From an uncultured bacterium (GTDB lineage: Bacteria; Elusimicrobiota; Elusimicrobia; Elusimicrobiales; Elusimicrobiaceae), in assembly GCA_949294085.1 (NCBI GenBank), contig CASFFX010000005.1, positions 1 to 46,700 of the forward strand: 46,700 nt of DNA, written 5' to 3'. A program made the position numbers and the translations under genes. The notes beneath the pieces are model-generated. The model searched no databases, was not told where the DNA came from, and worked only from the letters and a program-made list of their open reading frames with translations. This document shows, in pieces, positions 8,502 to 17,387 of this stretch (its first letter is position 1; every line of letters starts with the position of its first letter).

Positions 8502-8985
8502 TCTGTGGGAAAGATCCCTGGCCTGGATACGCCAAAACGCAAGCGTTTTGGGCGTTGTGGTGGGGATTTTCCTGCTGGATCACATTACGAAGGTGGCGGC
8601 TCTTTTCTATTTGCCGGATAAGCCGATTGAACTGCTCCCGTTTTTCCATTTGACGTATGTGGAAAATACGGGGGCCGCGTTTGGCCTGATGCGAAACGGC
8701 AATTTCTTGCTGATTTTTGTCATGCTGGCCATTATTGCCTACATTATTTTCAGCTGGCGGGAACTTTGTTCCTATGGGAGATTGGTCAAATGGGGCGCCG
8801 TTTTTATTTTGGCGGGTGCATTGGGCAATCTTTATGATAGAATACTGTTAGGCTATGTTGTAGATTTTTTGGACTTTCGGATCTGGCCGGTTTTTAACGT
8901 GGCGGATTCCTTTATCACGGTGGGCGGTGGTATGTTTGTGCTTTCTTTGTTCATACATCGCGGCAAAAAACAGGAGGAAAAATGA
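8494..8985 (+). CDS. lspA: Lipoprotein signal peptidase (signal peptidase II)
   Basis: 163 residues with four membrane helices, the normal size. It cleaves diacylated prolipoproteins at the lipobox in the inner membrane. The conserved blocks are VENTGAAFG, GALGNLYDR, and the two catalytic aspartates in GYVVDFLDF (D124) and FNVADS (D138). The start is a GTG overlapping the end of ileS by 8 bp, a common ileS-lspA arrangement. The next gene encodes a lipoprotein, a likely substrate, and overlaps by 4 bp. Confidence 0.95.
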   Translation: MRNLWERSLAWIRQNASVLGVVVGIFLLDHITKVAALFYLPDKPIELLPFFHLTYVENTGAAFGLMRNGNFLLIFVMLAIIAYIIFSWRELCSYGRLVKWGAVFILAGALGNLYDRILLGYVVDFLDFRIWPVFNVADSFITVGGGMFVLSLFIHRGKKQEEK

Positions 8986-9971
8986 AAAAACTGTTAGGGG
9001 TTGCCGTGGCCGTTTTGCTTTTGGCCGCGTGCGGAAACGGAGAAAAACGCCTTTTTAAGCAAGCTTTGCTGGCCACTTCCAAGGGCCAATACACCCAAGC
9101 TATGCAGCTTTATTCCCGCTTGATTAAGCAAAATCCCAAAAATGCCGCCGCATACGCCAACCGCGGCCTCTTGTGGGAGCAGATGCCGGTGAAAGACGCC
9201 AAGGAACGCGTCAAAAACCGCACCTATGCCATGCAGGATTATCAGAAATCCATTTCCCTCAATCCGAATATTCCCGAAACGTATAACAACTTGGGCGCCT
9301 TGTACATTGATATGGGCTACTACCCCGAGGCGGCGGCGATGTTAACCAACGCGCTGACGCTGGACCGCAACTATTTTACCGCGCTGATGAACCGCGCAAT
9401 TGCGTATTCCAAAATGAGCCGCACGTCAGACGCTTTGGCGGATTTTAACCAGGCTTTTCAAATCCGGCAGGATGTGCCGCTGTTGTTCTTAAACCGGGGA
9501 TTAGCGTATTTTGAATTGGGGCAATACAGCTCCGCGCTGGACGATTTTACGTACCTTATTTCTTTAACGCCGGACGATGCCCGCCCGTATCTGGAACGCG
9601 CCCGCACCTTTATCAAGATGGGCTATCCCGCGCAGGCGTATGCCGATTTGGAAGAAGCCGTAGCCCTCAAGCCCACCTATGCGCTGGCCTATTATTATAT
9701 GGGGGATTTGATGTACCGCCAAGGCGAAACCGACTATGCGCTGGGGCTGTTGGTCAAATCCAAAGAGTTGGCCAGCCAGTATGTGCCCACGTACGATTTG
9801 ATGGGGGATATGCTTTCGGTGCAGGATCCGGTCGCCGCGACGGCAAATTACATGGTGGCTAAAAAATTGGATCCGGCCAATGCGGCCAAATACAACCGCA
9901 AAATCCAGCTGATGCGCACCGAAGAAGGCCGCGAAAGAGTGCTGGCGGAGCGGTTTTTCCCGAAGGACTGA
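8982..9971 (+). CDS. TPR-repeat lipoprotein
   Basis: 329 residues. A short type II signal peptide ends in the lipobox LLAAC with Cys at about residue 17, so the mature protein should be lipid-anchored. The rest is a series of tetratricopeptide repeats (such as AAAYANRGLLWEQM, PETYNNLGALYIDMGYY, YFTALMNRAIAYSKM, PLLFLNRGLAYFELGQY). It should be a protein-protein scaffold in the envelope. The ATGA overlap with lspA implies coupled translation. Its specific partner is unknown; the downstream P-type ATPase is only 2 bp away. Confidence 0.85.
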   Translation: MKKLLGVAVAVLLLAACGNGEKRLFKQALLATSKGQYTQAMQLYSRLIKQNPKNAAAYANRGLLWEQMPVKDAKERVKNRTYAMQDYQKSISLNPNIPETYNNLGALYIDMGYYPEAAAMLTNALTLDRNYFTALMNRAIAYSKMSRTSDALADFNQAFQIRQDVPLLFLNRGLAYFELGQYSSALDDFTYLISLTPDDARPYLERARTFIKMGYPAQAYADLEEAVALKPTYALAYYYMGDLMYRQGETDYALGLLVKSKELASQYVPTYDLMGDMLSVQDPVAATANYMVAKKLDPANAAKYNRKIQLMRTEEGRERVLAERFFPKD

Positions 9972-9973
9972 TT

Positions 9974-11926
9974 ATGGCTGAACCGTCTTTGTCGTCCGTC
10001 CGCCCGGAGCCGGCGGCACTGTCCGTGCCGTCCAAGGCGTTTACGTACCGTTTTTTCCTGTCGGCCTGTTTTGTGGTACTCATTTTATTTTCGCTCACGT
10101 TCCGTCACTCGGAAGTGGGCATTTTTATTTTGGGGCTGATGGACCTGCTGTTTTGTGCGGACGTGCTGGTCCGTTCCGCGGCGAAAGACGTGTGGGAAGG
10201 GCGCATGAGTTTTGCCCTGCTGGTTACGGTATGCGCGGGGGCGGGGTTTATTTATTCGGCGCTGAATACGTTTTTGACGGTCAAGCTGTATGGCCCGGCG
10301 GAAGATTTGTTTTTGTATGTGGCGGTATTGATTACGCTGGGGCTGTGGGCGGAGCGTCGGTTGACCCGCTCTAAAGAAAAAGCGCGGGTATTTGTAAAAA
10401 AATTGGACGATTTTTTGCCCAAGTCGGCTCGTCTGTGCGTAGGGCGCGGCTTCCGGCGGGTATTTGCGGAAGAATTAAAAAAGGGGGATTTAATTTTTGT
10501 AAAACCCGGGGAACGGCTGCCGGCGGACGGCATTGTACGCAAAGGAAAAACGTCCATTGACGAACAATTAATTACGGGCAATATGCTGCCCACCACCAAA
10601 ACGGTGGACAGCCGGGTGTATGCGGGAACGCTGAACAAAAGGGCGGAAGTGTATGTGGAAGTTACCGGCGTGCTGAAGGAATCGGCATTGATGAGCGTGA
10701 TTGACGCGCTGCAGCACGGCGAACTGCACCGCAGCGGGTTCAAGAGCGCGCTGGATGCTTTTTCGGCATGGGTGTTGCCTCTTCTGGTGGTGATTGCGGG
10801 CGGCGTGTATGCCCTTACACTGGAGCACTACGGGGCGGACCAGTGGTTCCACTATTTGGGGATTTTTTTATTTTTGCTGACGATGTCCTGCCCGCTGGCG
10901 TTTGTGTTTGCGCCTATTTTCCCGGCTTTTTTTGCGCGTTCCGGGGCGCGGGCGGCCAAAATAAAAATTCAAAATATGTATGCGCTGGAAGAATTGGCGC
11001 GGGCCGATACCGTTATTTTTGATAAAACCGGCACGCTTACATACGGCCAGCTGCGGGTGAGCGGCGTGTATCCGGCCGAAAAAGTGTCGCGCACGCAGCT
11101 GCTGGAAGCCGCGGCCACGGCGGAACAAATGGTGGACGGCCCGTTTGCGGACGCGATCAACCTGTATGCCAAGGAACAGAAAATAAAAACGAAACGCTTG
11201 CTGTGCTTTGACGTGCTGCCGGGGCTTGGGGTACAGGCTACGCAAGGCGATAACCGGATTATTGCGGGGCGGGCCCAATGGCTGGAAGAGCAAAATATCA
11301 AAACGCCGCAGCCGGTGGCCTCGCAGACGCAGGCGGTGGTGTGCGTGGCGGTAAACGGGAAATTTTTGGGGTATTTAACGCTGTCGGACGAGCTCCGGCC
11401 GGGGGCGGCGGACATTGTGGCCCTGCTCAAAAAATTGGGGAAGGACCTGATTTTGGTTTCCGGGGACAACGAAGCTTCCGTTGCGGCGGTGGCGCAGGCG
11501 GCCGGCATAGAAAAGACCAACTGCAACGTGCTGCCCAAAACCAAAGCGGAAATCGTTACCAATTTGCGCACCCTGGGCAAGCGGGTGGCCATGGTGGGGG
11601 ACGGATTTAATGACATTATTGCCCTGCTACGGGCGGACGCGGGGGTGGTGTTTTCGCCCGGGAAAAACGTGTACAACCATTGGGTGGACGTGATGATTAA
11701 ACGGACGGACTTGTTTCCCATTTCCTATTTATTTACAATAAATAAAAAGTTGCGCCGGACGGTGCTGTTTAATGTGCTGGCGGCGGTGCTGCTGAATACG
11801 GGGCTGGCTGTGTGGCTGCTGATTCGTATGCCGGCAGCTTGCGGCTGGGCGCTGCCGGTGGGCGGCTCGTTGGCTGCGGTAATTTTTGTGTTGTTAATTT
11901 CAACAAGGATGCTTAAAATAAAATGA
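9974..11926 (+). CDS. Degenerate heavy-metal-type (P1B-like) P-type ATPase
   Basis: 650 residues with no N-terminal metal-binding domain and about eight helices. The phosphorylation motif DKTGT (D350) and the hinge GDGFND (542-547) are intact, so it can probably be phosphorylated. Other family signatures have changed. The actuator loop TGES is TGNM (201-204), losing the Glu that drives dephosphorylation. The CPC membrane metal site is CPL (306-308). The HP motif of the nucleotide domain is GP (389-390). Full catalytic transport is therefore doubtful; a sensor, slow pump or repurposed protein is possible. Transported ion unknown. It overlaps queF by 4 bp and has an AAGGA ribosome binding site. 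Confidence 0.82.
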   Translation: MAEPSLSSVRPEPAALSVPSKAFTYRFFLSACFVVLILFSLTFRHSEVGIFILGLMDLLFCADVLVRSAAKDVWEGRMSFALLVTVCAGAGFIYSALNTFLTVKLYGPAEDLFLYVAVLITLGLWAERRLTRSKEKARVFVKKLDDFLPKSARLCVGRGFRRVFAEELKKGDLIFVKPGERLPADGIVRKGKTSIDEQLITGNMLPTTKTVDSRVYAGTLNKRAEVYVEVTGVLKESALMSVIDALQHGELHRSGFKSALDAFSAWVLPLLVVIAGGVYALTLEHYGADQWFHYLGIFLFLLTMSCPLAFVFAPIFPAFFARSGARAAKIKIQNMYALEELARADTVIFDKTGTLTYGQLRVSGVYPAEKVSRTQLLEAAATAEQMVDGPFADAINLYAKEQKIKTKRLLCFDVLPGLGVQATQGDNRIIAGRAQWLEEQNIKTPQPVASQTQAVVCVAVNGKFLGYLTLSDELRPGAADIVALLKKLGKDLILVSGDNEASVAAVAQAAGIEKTNCNVLPKTKAEIVTNLRTLGKRVAMVGDGFNDIIALLRADAGVVFSPGKNVYNHWVDVMIKRTDLFPISYLFTINKKLRRTVLFNVLAAVLLNTGLAVWLLIRMPAACGWALPVGGSLAAVIFVLLISTRMLKIK

Positions 11927-12330
11927 CTCAAACGCACGATATTGATTTTGGTTATACTGCCGATCATGCCCGCAAAAATGCGGACGCGGTCCTGCCGGAT
12001 ATTCAATGCTGGCCCAATCAGTACAAACGGGATTACGATATTAAAATTGAATTGCCGGAATTTACTTCCGTTTGCCCCAAGACCGGCTTGCCGGATTTCG
12101 GGGTGATTACCATTGAGTATATCCCCGACGAGCTGTGCCTGGAATTAAAATCGCTGAAATATTATTTGCTGGAATACCGCGATATGGGTATTTTTATGGA
12201 AAATGTGGCCAATAAAATTTTGGACGATGTGGTAAAAGCCTGCAAGCCGAAAAGAGCGGTGGTAACGGGCGTGTTTACGCCGCGCGGCGGGCTGCGCTCC
12301 GTAATTACGGCCAAATACGAGAAGAAATGA
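11923..12330 (+). CDS. queF: NADPH-dependent preQ0 reductase (QueF)
   Basis: 135 residues, the unimodular QueF length. It reduces 7-cyano-7-deazaguanine to preQ1 in queuosine synthesis. It has the thioimide-forming Cys in EFTSVCPKTGLPDF (C51) and the acid Asp (D58). The family motif is ELKSLKYYLLEYRD (74-87). The Glu after it (E93) is kept, but the neighbouring His found in the well-known B. subtilis type (FHE) is Met here (FME), and the HG before it is MG. The C-terminus FTPRGGLRS is typical. It overlaps both neighbours by 4 bp. No other queuosine genes are in the window. Confidence 0.92.
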   Translation: MTQTHDIDFGYTADHARKNADAVLPDIQCWPNQYKRDYDIKIELPEFTSVCPKTGLPDFGVITIEYIPDELCLELKSLKYYLLEYRDMGIFMENVANKILDDVVKACKPKRAVVTGVFTPRGGLRSVITAKYEKK

Positions 12331-13052
12331 TGAAAAAGAACAATTTACTGTTAGCCGGTGCTTTTGTGCTGGTGTTTTTGGCCGGAGCGGGAAGCGCGTT
12401 GGTGTGGAACATGCTCTCGCGCCCGGCGGAGGTGCCGGCGGAAAATGCGCCTGCGGCGGAGACGGAGTCTTTGCTGGTGGTAAATATGGAGGACGCGGCC
12501 GAGCCGGAAGGCGTGGAGGACGCGGCCCAACCGCAGTATAAGAACGAGTCCAAAATGAAATCGCAGCTGTCCAAAATCAACATCCCGGATTTGGAACGCG
12601 TGATTACCCGCAGCGGGGCAGAATTGGAAGCGCCCGAAGAGGACGATGCGGTTTCTGCCGTATTTTTGGGGGAAGTTCCCCACGGGGCTATGCCCATCTC
12701 CCGCCAACCGCAGCAAGAGGTGGCTCCGTCCGCAGAGAGCAAAATTTCTATGATTGAAGCGCCCGTCCAGGTGCGCGTCATCAAAAATTTGCAGGAATAC
12801 AAAGACTTCAAACGCATTGCCCGCGGCAAATATCCCACGGCGGATTTTTCCAAAGATTATGTCGTGGTGTTGGAGTCCACCAGCAACCTGCCCGACAAAG
12901 TGTTTGAAATCCAGGACGTGCAGGAAAAAGACGGCAAAATGCTGGTGCTGTACCGGGTGAACATCTTTGGACTGGACAAAAAGACCAATACGCACAGCGC
13001 CGTGCGCATAGACAAGACGGACCTGCCCGTGGCGTTGCAGCAAGTATTGTAA
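12327..13052 (+). CDS. Single-pass exported protein with PrcB-like C-terminal domain (tentative)
   Basis: 241 residues. One N-terminal hydrophobic segment (about residues 8-28) acts as a signal anchor. A long, acidic, Ala/Pro/Glu-rich linker follows, then a compact C-terminal domain of about 90 residues starting near VRVIKNLQEY. That domain resembles PrcB-type domains (KDYVVVLESTSNLPD ... MLVLYRVN), but this is by eye only. The start ATGATG overlaps the queF stop. It is the last gene of the ileS operon and is followed by a strong terminator. Function unknown. Confidence 0.7.
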   Translation: MMKKNNLLLAGAFVLVFLAGAGSALVWNMLSRPAEVPAENAPAAETESLLVVNMEDAAEPEGVEDAAQPQYKNESKMKSQLSKINIPDLERVITRSGAELEAPEEDDAVSAVFLGEVPHGAMPISRQPQQEVAPSAESKISMIEAPVQVRVIKNLQEYKDFKRIARGKYPTADFSKDYVVVLESTSNLPDKVFEIQDVQEKDGKMLVLYRVNIFGLDKKTNTHSAVRIDKTDLPVALQQVL

Positions 13053-13072
13053 AGAATTGCTTTGAACCGCAT

Positions 13073-13105
13073 AAACCCCGGCTCTTGGAAGAGCCGGGGT
13101 TTTTG
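13073..13105. terminator. Rho-independent terminator of the ileS operon
   Basis: A 12-bp stem with core CCCCGGCTCT (13073-13084) pairs with 13091-13102 around a TTGGAA loop and is followed by T's. It lies between convergent operons (plus-strand stop at 13052, HU stop at 13124) and may work both ways. Confidence 0.9.
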
Positions 13106-13123
13106 TTTGGCCAAAAAGGGGGA

Positions 13124-13387
13124 TTATTTCTTTAAGATATTTTCCGAAGGCTTAAAGCGCACTTTTTGTTTGGCCGGCACTTGCACTTTGGCGCCGGTTT
13201 TGGGGTTGCGGCGCGTAACGGGGCGCGCGGTTTTTAAGTGAAAAGAGCCAAAATTGCTGATGACTACTTTTCCGTCCCGCTTCAGGCCGTGCTTAATGAT
13301 TTCAAACACTTTATCTACGGACATTTTGGCTTGTTTTTTGTCCAAAACGTGCCGGGTTAAATGGCGGATTACATCGTCCTTATTCAT
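13124..13387 (-). CDS. HU/IHF-family DNA-binding protein
   Basis: 87 residues, typical for HU. It bends and compacts DNA as a dimer. The family signature is visible: VVISNFGSFHLKTARPVTRRNPKTG, with the beta-arm Pro region and the C-terminal VRFKPSENILKK. The start has an AAAGGA ribosome binding site. It lies 50 bp after gpsA on the same strand, separated by a repeated GGGCCGCCC element with TATAAA inside that may carry its own promoter. Confidence 0.94.
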   Translation of the reverse strand: MNKDDVIRHLTRHVLDKKQAKMSVDKVFEIIKHGLKRDGKVVISNFGSFHLKTARPVTRRNPKTGAKVQVPAKQKVRFKPSENILKK

Positions 13388-13402
13388 TTCTTTTTCCTTT
13401 CT

Positions 13403-13429
13403 GGGCGGCCCTTTATAGGGCGGCCCTTT
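13403..13429. repeat. Direct repeat GGGCGGCCCTTT x2 between gpsA and the HU gene
   Basis: Two copies of the 12-mer (13403-13414 and 13418-13429) are separated by three bases. On the minus strand this gives GCCC-TATAAA-GGGC, a short hairpin with a -10-like TATAAA, 17 nt ahead of the HU ribosome binding site. It could be a promoter, an operator pair or a weak attenuator. Confidence 0.4.
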
Positions 13430-13437
13430 TGCTTAAA

Positions 13438-14442
13438 TTATTTATTGCCCCGGTTGGTAAAGCCCATGGCGTGCAGCAGCACCCAAGGTTTTTTGCCTTG
13501 GCAGACAATGCGCCAAATGGCGTCTATAATCGGGGTCTTCAAATTGTTTTTGCGTGCGATGTCATACACGCTTTGCACCGAGTTGACCCCCTCGGCAATC
13601 GTGCCCACTTCTTTTTTGGCTTCTTCCAGCGAAAGGCCGGAGCCTAATTTTTCGCCCAAACGGCGGTTGCGGGAAATAGCCGACATACCGGTTAAAATGG
13701 CGTCCCCAAAGCCGGCCAAGCTGTACACTGTGCCCGGCTGGCCGCCTTGGCTGACGATGATGTCGTTCATTTCCTGCATGGCCTGCGTAATCAGGGCCGC
13801 TTTGGCGTTGGCGCCGTCGCCGATACCGTCAATTACGCCGCAGCCAATGGCTAACACGTTCTTTATCCCGCCGCCATATTCCACGCCGCGCCGGTCGGAC
13901 GAAGGTACCACGATAATCGGGTCCCCGCTCATTACGTCGCGGATTTCGTCCACCAGGGCCGGATCCTTGCCGGCCAGCATAATTTTGGTCGGTACGTCCT
14001 GGGCCACTTCCAGCGCAAAGCTGGGGCCGGAAAACGCCAGCGTTTTGTCCTTTAGCTGGGGGAGTTCCTCTTCAATCAGTTCGCACATGGTTTTGAAGGA
14101 TTTATCCTCAATGCCTTTGGACGCGCTGACCACCGGCACCGCCCGGCCGTTTAAGAGCGGCTTGAGCTGTTCGCGGCAGAAGGAGCGAATCGCTTTGGAA
14201 GAAATGACGAAAATAATCAAATCGGTGTCCTGCACGGCTTCTTTTACGTCGCCGGTCAGGCGGATATTGTCGTGAATTTTGAAATTGGGGATATTCGGGT
14301 GGCGTCCCATGGTTTTCAGGGCATTGAGCAGGTGCTCGTTGTATTCCCACAGCCACACATTATAGCCTTTGCGGGCCAGGTGCTGGGCAATCACGCTGCC
14401 CCAAATGCCGGCGCCTAAAACGGTAATTTTATTTATTTTCAT
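13438..14442 (-). CDS. gpsA: Glycerol-3-phosphate dehydrogenase [NAD(P)+]
   Basis: 334 residues. It reduces dihydroxyacetone phosphate to sn-glycerol-3-phosphate for phospholipid synthesis. It starts with the Rossmann motif ITVLGAGIWGSVIA. SASKGIEDKSF, AFSGPSFALEV and the GIKNVLAIGCGVIDGIGDGANAKAA block with the catalytic Lys are present. ATG 14442 is chosen because the Rossmann strand starts three residues later; the frame extends ten codons upstream into plsY. It overlaps the end of plsY by 14 bp. Together they supply the substrate and the acylation step of lysophosphatidate synthesis. Confidence 0.95.
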   Translation of the reverse strand: MKINKITVLGAGIWGSVIAQHLARKGYNVWLWEYNEHLLNALKTMGRHPNIPNFKIHDNIRLTGDVKEAVQDTDLIIFVISSKAIRSFCREQLKPLLNGRAVPVVSASKGIEDKSFKTMCELIEEELPQLKDKTLAFSGPSFALEVAQDVPTKIMLAGKDPALVDEIRDVMSGDPIIVVPSSDRRGVEYGGGIKNVLAIGCGVIDGIGDGANAKAALITQAMQEMNDIIVSQGGQPGTVYSLAGFGDAILTGMSAISRNRRLGEKLGSGLSLEEAKKEVGTIAEGVNSVQSVYDIARKNNLKTPIIDAIWRIVCQGKKPWVLLHAMGFTNRGNK

Positions 14443-15058
14443 GTTCTTTTCTCTTTTTGGCGCCGTCTTCAAACTTGAGTTCTTTTTGCGCCAGCAGCCG
14501 TTTGATGTTGGGAATATGCTTATAAATAACCAGCAACCCCACCGCCGTTACCATTAAGTTGACCGACATCGGGTGATTGCCGATCAAAAAGCTGGCAATC
14601 GGCAGGACGATGCATGCACAAATAGAGCCAATGGAAATGCGGCCCCACAGCGCCACGCACACCACAAACGAAGCAAAAGCAATGGCGGTAGGAATCGGCA
14701 GCAGCGCGGCAAACACGCCGGCGGAAGTGGCCACGCCTTTCCCGCCGCGGAATTTGAGGTAAATCGTCCACATATGGCCCAAAATAGCGATTACGCCGCA
14801 TGCAATGGCCACCCAATACGTTTCCGGGCAAAAGTGGCGTGCCAGGCACACCGGGATAAACCCTTTCAAACCGTCCACCAAAAAAGTGGAAATACCCGCC
14901 CATTTGCCTACAATGCGGTACACGTTGGCGGCGCCGGGGTTGCCGGAGCCGTATTGGCGGATGTCAATGCCCATGGCGTGTTTGGCAATTAAGTAGCCTG
15001 TCGGGACGGACCCGAGTAAATAACTAAACAAAACGAGAATCGTAACGGTCGTAATCAT
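14429..15058 (-). CDS. plsY: Glycerol-3-phosphate acyltransferase PlsY
   Basis: 209 residues with about five membrane helices. It transfers an acyl group from acyl-phosphate to glycerol-3-phosphate. The three PlsY motifs are visible: GSVPTGYLIAK, GSGNPGAANVYR with LVDGLKG, and the FRGGKGVATSAG block. Two in-frame ATGs exist, at 15067 and 15058. A TATAAT overlaps the first, and transcription from it would begin near the second, so 15058 is chosen. It forms an operon with gpsA. The C-terminal tail is Lys/Glu-rich and cytoplasmic. Confidence 0.93.
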   Translation of the reverse strand: MITTVTILVLFSYLLGSVPTGYLIAKHAMGIDIRQYGSGNPGAANVYRIVGKWAGISTFLVDGLKGFIPVCLARHFCPETYWVAIACGVIAILGHMWTIYLKFRGGKGVATSAGVFAALLPIPTAIAFASFVVCVALWGRISIGSICACIVLPIASFLIGNHPMSVNLMVTAVGLLVIYKHIPNIKRLLAQKELKFEDGAKKRKEHENK

Positions 15059-15065
15059 ATATTCC

Positions 15066-15071
15066 ATTATA
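15066..15071 (-). promoter_or_regulatory. -10 box for plsY (probable leaderless start)
   Basis: TATAAT on the minus strand ends 7 nt before the ATG at 15058 and overlaps the earlier ATG at 15067. There is no Shine-Dalgarno sequence. The 15068-15146 gap also carries the divergent protease promoter, with TATACA at 15133-15138. Confidence 0.5.
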
Positions 15072-15146
15072 TTAAATTTAGCAGGCTAAAAAAGCCCGTA
15101 TCCGCGGACCATGGAAAATTTGTACTTTTTTATATACACTTTTAAT

Positions 15147-16139
15147 ATGAGAAAATTTCTGCTTACCCTCTTCCTCTTGGTTTCTGTATCCGCGCTTTGG
15201 GCGGCGGAACGGGATCTTGCGCCGGTAAACGAGGACGCTTTTTTAATTCAAAAAGAGATTGCCGTTTGGCCTACGGACCAAACATACAACAGCCAAGTGG
15301 CGGTGGACCACTGTCAGGCGGTGCGCCTGCACCCCAATTGGTTTTTAACCTCTGCCCATTGTGTGTATTCCGCGTGTGCTACGCGCCCTTGCACGGTGGA
15401 AATTACGCTGGCAGAATCGCTGGATTTGCTGTCCCGCGTGCGGGTAAAACACAGCACCACTTCGCCCAGCGTCTATATTTATAAAGGGTTTTTCCCGGGG
15501 CAGAACCGCATTAGCGGTATGGACGTGGCCCTGATTCATTTGAACCCGTCCAAGGCGGATTATTTTTATCTGAACCTGCAGGACGGCAAAGCGCTGACCG
15601 CCGAGGAATTCCGGCAAAAACTGCAGTTTGATCCGGAAGCCCAAGCCCAGCTGCAGGCGTACGGGGCGCGGCTTCTTAATGTGTCGGGCGTGAGCGGATC
15701 CGTCCAGTTAAAACCGCGTATTGTGGTGCCGAAAACGACGGCGGGCGTCATTTCGTATTTGCCGGGGCTTTCGCCCGATGTCTATTACGTGTCGGACCTG
15801 CAGCATTTCATTTCCCCCGGGTTTGGCGTGCAGCAAGGCAATTCGGGCGGCGGCGTGTTTACGCGGTCGGGCGATTTGGCGGGGATTGTGTCGTCCTTGT
15901 TGTATTCTCAGGACGGGACGGCGTCTTTTCACGATGCGTCCGGCAAAACGGTGCTGACGCTTAAAAACGCCAAGAGTTTCTTTATGTTTACCGGCTTTAA
16001 CGGGGCCACCCTCAATTTTATCCGCAACAAAGTGCCCAGCTTGCGCACAATCAGCGTGCTGCCCGAATTTGCGGCGGAAACCCAGAAAAAATTTGATGCG
16101 ATTGTGAAAGCAGAGGAAGAAATGTCAATGCGTTTTTAA
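15147..16139 (+). CDS. Secreted trypsin-like serine protease (S1 family)
   Basis: 330 residues from ATG 15147, which begins a clear type I signal peptide (MRKFLLTLFLLVSVSALWA). The catalytic triad is visible: His71 in LTSAHC, Asp126 in GMDVALIH, and Ser233 in GVQQGNSGGGVF. Several cysteines flank the His (HCVYSACATRPC), suggesting disulfides. An in-frame ATG at 15111 is rejected because it precedes the signal peptide and because TATACA lies 8 nt before 15147 (leaderless pattern). The target protein is unknown. The 3' end overlaps the convergent hflX by 15 bp. Confidence 0.9.
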   Translation: MRKFLLTLFLLVSVSALWAAERDLAPVNEDAFLIQKEIAVWPTDQTYNSQVAVDHCQAVRLHPNWFLTSAHCVYSACATRPCTVEITLAESLDLLSRVRVKHSTTSPSVYIYKGFFPGQNRISGMDVALIHLNPSKADYFYLNLQDGKALTAEEFRQKLQFDPEAQAQLQAYGARLLNVSGVSGSVQLKPRIVVPKTTAGVISYLPGLSPDVYYVSDLQHFISPGFGVQQGNSGGGVFTRSGDLAGIVSSLLYSQDGTASFHDASGKTVLTLKNAKSFFMFTGFNGATLNFIRNKVPSLRTISVLPEFAAETQKKFDAIVKAEEEMSMRF

Positions 16140-17369
16140 GGCTTTTTGTAAACTGGCAAAATTACCGTCCGTGGCCATCAGCGTAAGCTCCAGCGCCCCG
16201 GACGGTTTTTCATGGCGTCCGGTAACGATGGCTTTTTCGTAAATTTTACCCAGCAGCCCAAATTGGGCAGGCAAAAGCGTCAGCCGGTGCAGTTTCCAGC
16301 GGCGGGCGACGGCTTCTTCCACCTTTTCCAGCAGTTGCATCAGCCCACGGCTTTGCCCGGCGCTGATAAGCAGGGCGGAAGGATTTTCCTGCTGCAGCAG
16401 TTTCTGCCGGGCTGGAGAGAGTAAATCCGCCTTGTTCAGTACGTCAATAATGGGCGTATGCTGGGCGCCTAATTCCGTAATAATGCGCCGCACGGTGGCC
16501 GCTTGTTCGGCCCGGTGGGGGGAAGCGGCGTCCTGCACGTGCAGGATGACGTCGGCAAAGGTGGTTTCTTCCAGCGTGGCGCGAAAGGAGCTGACCAGGC
16601 TGTGGGGCAGCTTTTGAATAAAGCCCACCGTATCGGTAAACAGCATTTCGCCGCCCGCCGGCATCCGTACGCGGCGGGTGGTGGGGTCCAGCGTGGCAAA
16701 GAGTTTATCGTCCGCATACACGGCGGTCTGCCGCGTGAGCGCATTTAATAGGGTGCTCTTGCCGGCGTTGGTGTAGCCCACAATGGCAATTTGCGGGAGC
16801 GGAATTTGCCCGCGCCGTTGGCGGCGCAGGGAACGCTCTTTTTTAACCTGTTCAATTTCTTTTTCCAAGCGGCTTATGCGCAAGCGCAGGCGGCGCTTGT
16901 CATATTCCAATTTGGTTTCACCCGGGCCGCGCAGGCCAATGCCGCCTTTTTGCTGCATTAGGGCCGTGCCCTGGCCGCCCAGCCGCGGCAGCAGGTATTT
17001 TAATTGGGCCAGCTCTACCTGCAGTTTGCCTTCCTGCGTGCGGGCGCGCTGGGCAAAAATATCCAAAATTAAGCGGGTGCGGTCAATGACTTTGGCGGGG
17101 ATTACTTTCTCCAAATTTTTTTGTTGGGCGGGGGATATTTCGTCGTCAAAAATAACCGCCTGGGCCTGCTGCAGGCGCACGTCTTGGGCGATTTCTTCCG
17201 TTTTGCCGCTGCCAATCAGCGCGGCGGCATTAAAGGCGTTTACGCGCACCCGCCATACGTTGGCCACTTCGGCGCCGGCGGTATGCGCCAAGCGGCGCAG
17301 TTCTTCCAGCGATTCTTCATTTGCGGGCTGCGTTTTGAGGCAGACGCTTACCAAAATCACGCGTTCCAT
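16125..17369 (-). CDS. hflX: GTPase HflX (ribosome-associated)
   Basis: 414 residues. The N-terminal HflX domain ends in the signature GPGETKLEYDKRRLRLRI and is followed by a coiled region. The G domain has G1 GYTNAGKST, G2/G3 DPTTRR and DTVGFIQKLP, and G4 NKAD. It binds ribosomes and splits stalled ones, as known for the family. It sits 18 bp downstream of miaA on the same strand, echoing the miaA-hfq-hflX order of enterobacteria without hfq. There is no Shine-Dalgarno sequence; TATAAA lies 8 nt upstream of the ATG in the gap, so it may also have its own leaderless transcript. Confidence 0.94.
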   Translation of the reverse strand: MERVILVSVCLKTQPANEESLEELRRLAHTAGAEVANVWRVRVNAFNAAALIGSGKTEEIAQDVRLQQAQAVIFDDEISPAQQKNLEKVIPAKVIDRTRLILDIFAQRARTQEGKLQVELAQLKYLLPRLGGQGTALMQQKGGIGLRGPGETKLEYDKRRLRLRISRLEKEIEQVKKERSLRRQRRGQIPLPQIAIVGYTNAGKSTLLNALTRQTAVYADDKLFATLDPTTRRVRMPAGGEMLFTDTVGFIQKLPHSLVSSFRATLEETTFADVILHVQDAASPHRAEQAATVRRIITELGAQHTPIIDVLNKADLLSPARQKLLQQENPSALLISAGQSRGLMQLLEKVEEAVARRWKLHRLTLLPAQFGLLGKIYEKAIVTGRHEKPSGALELTLMATDGNFASLQKALKTH

Positions 17370-17387
17370 ACAGTTATTTTATAAATT

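Noticed and set aside
11923..12330. Loss of a catalytic His in QueF
   Set aside because: The His-to-Met change is relative to the B. subtilis type; Cys51, Asp58 and Glu93 are kept and I recall similar variants in other QueF proteins, so it is noted but not treated as a defect.
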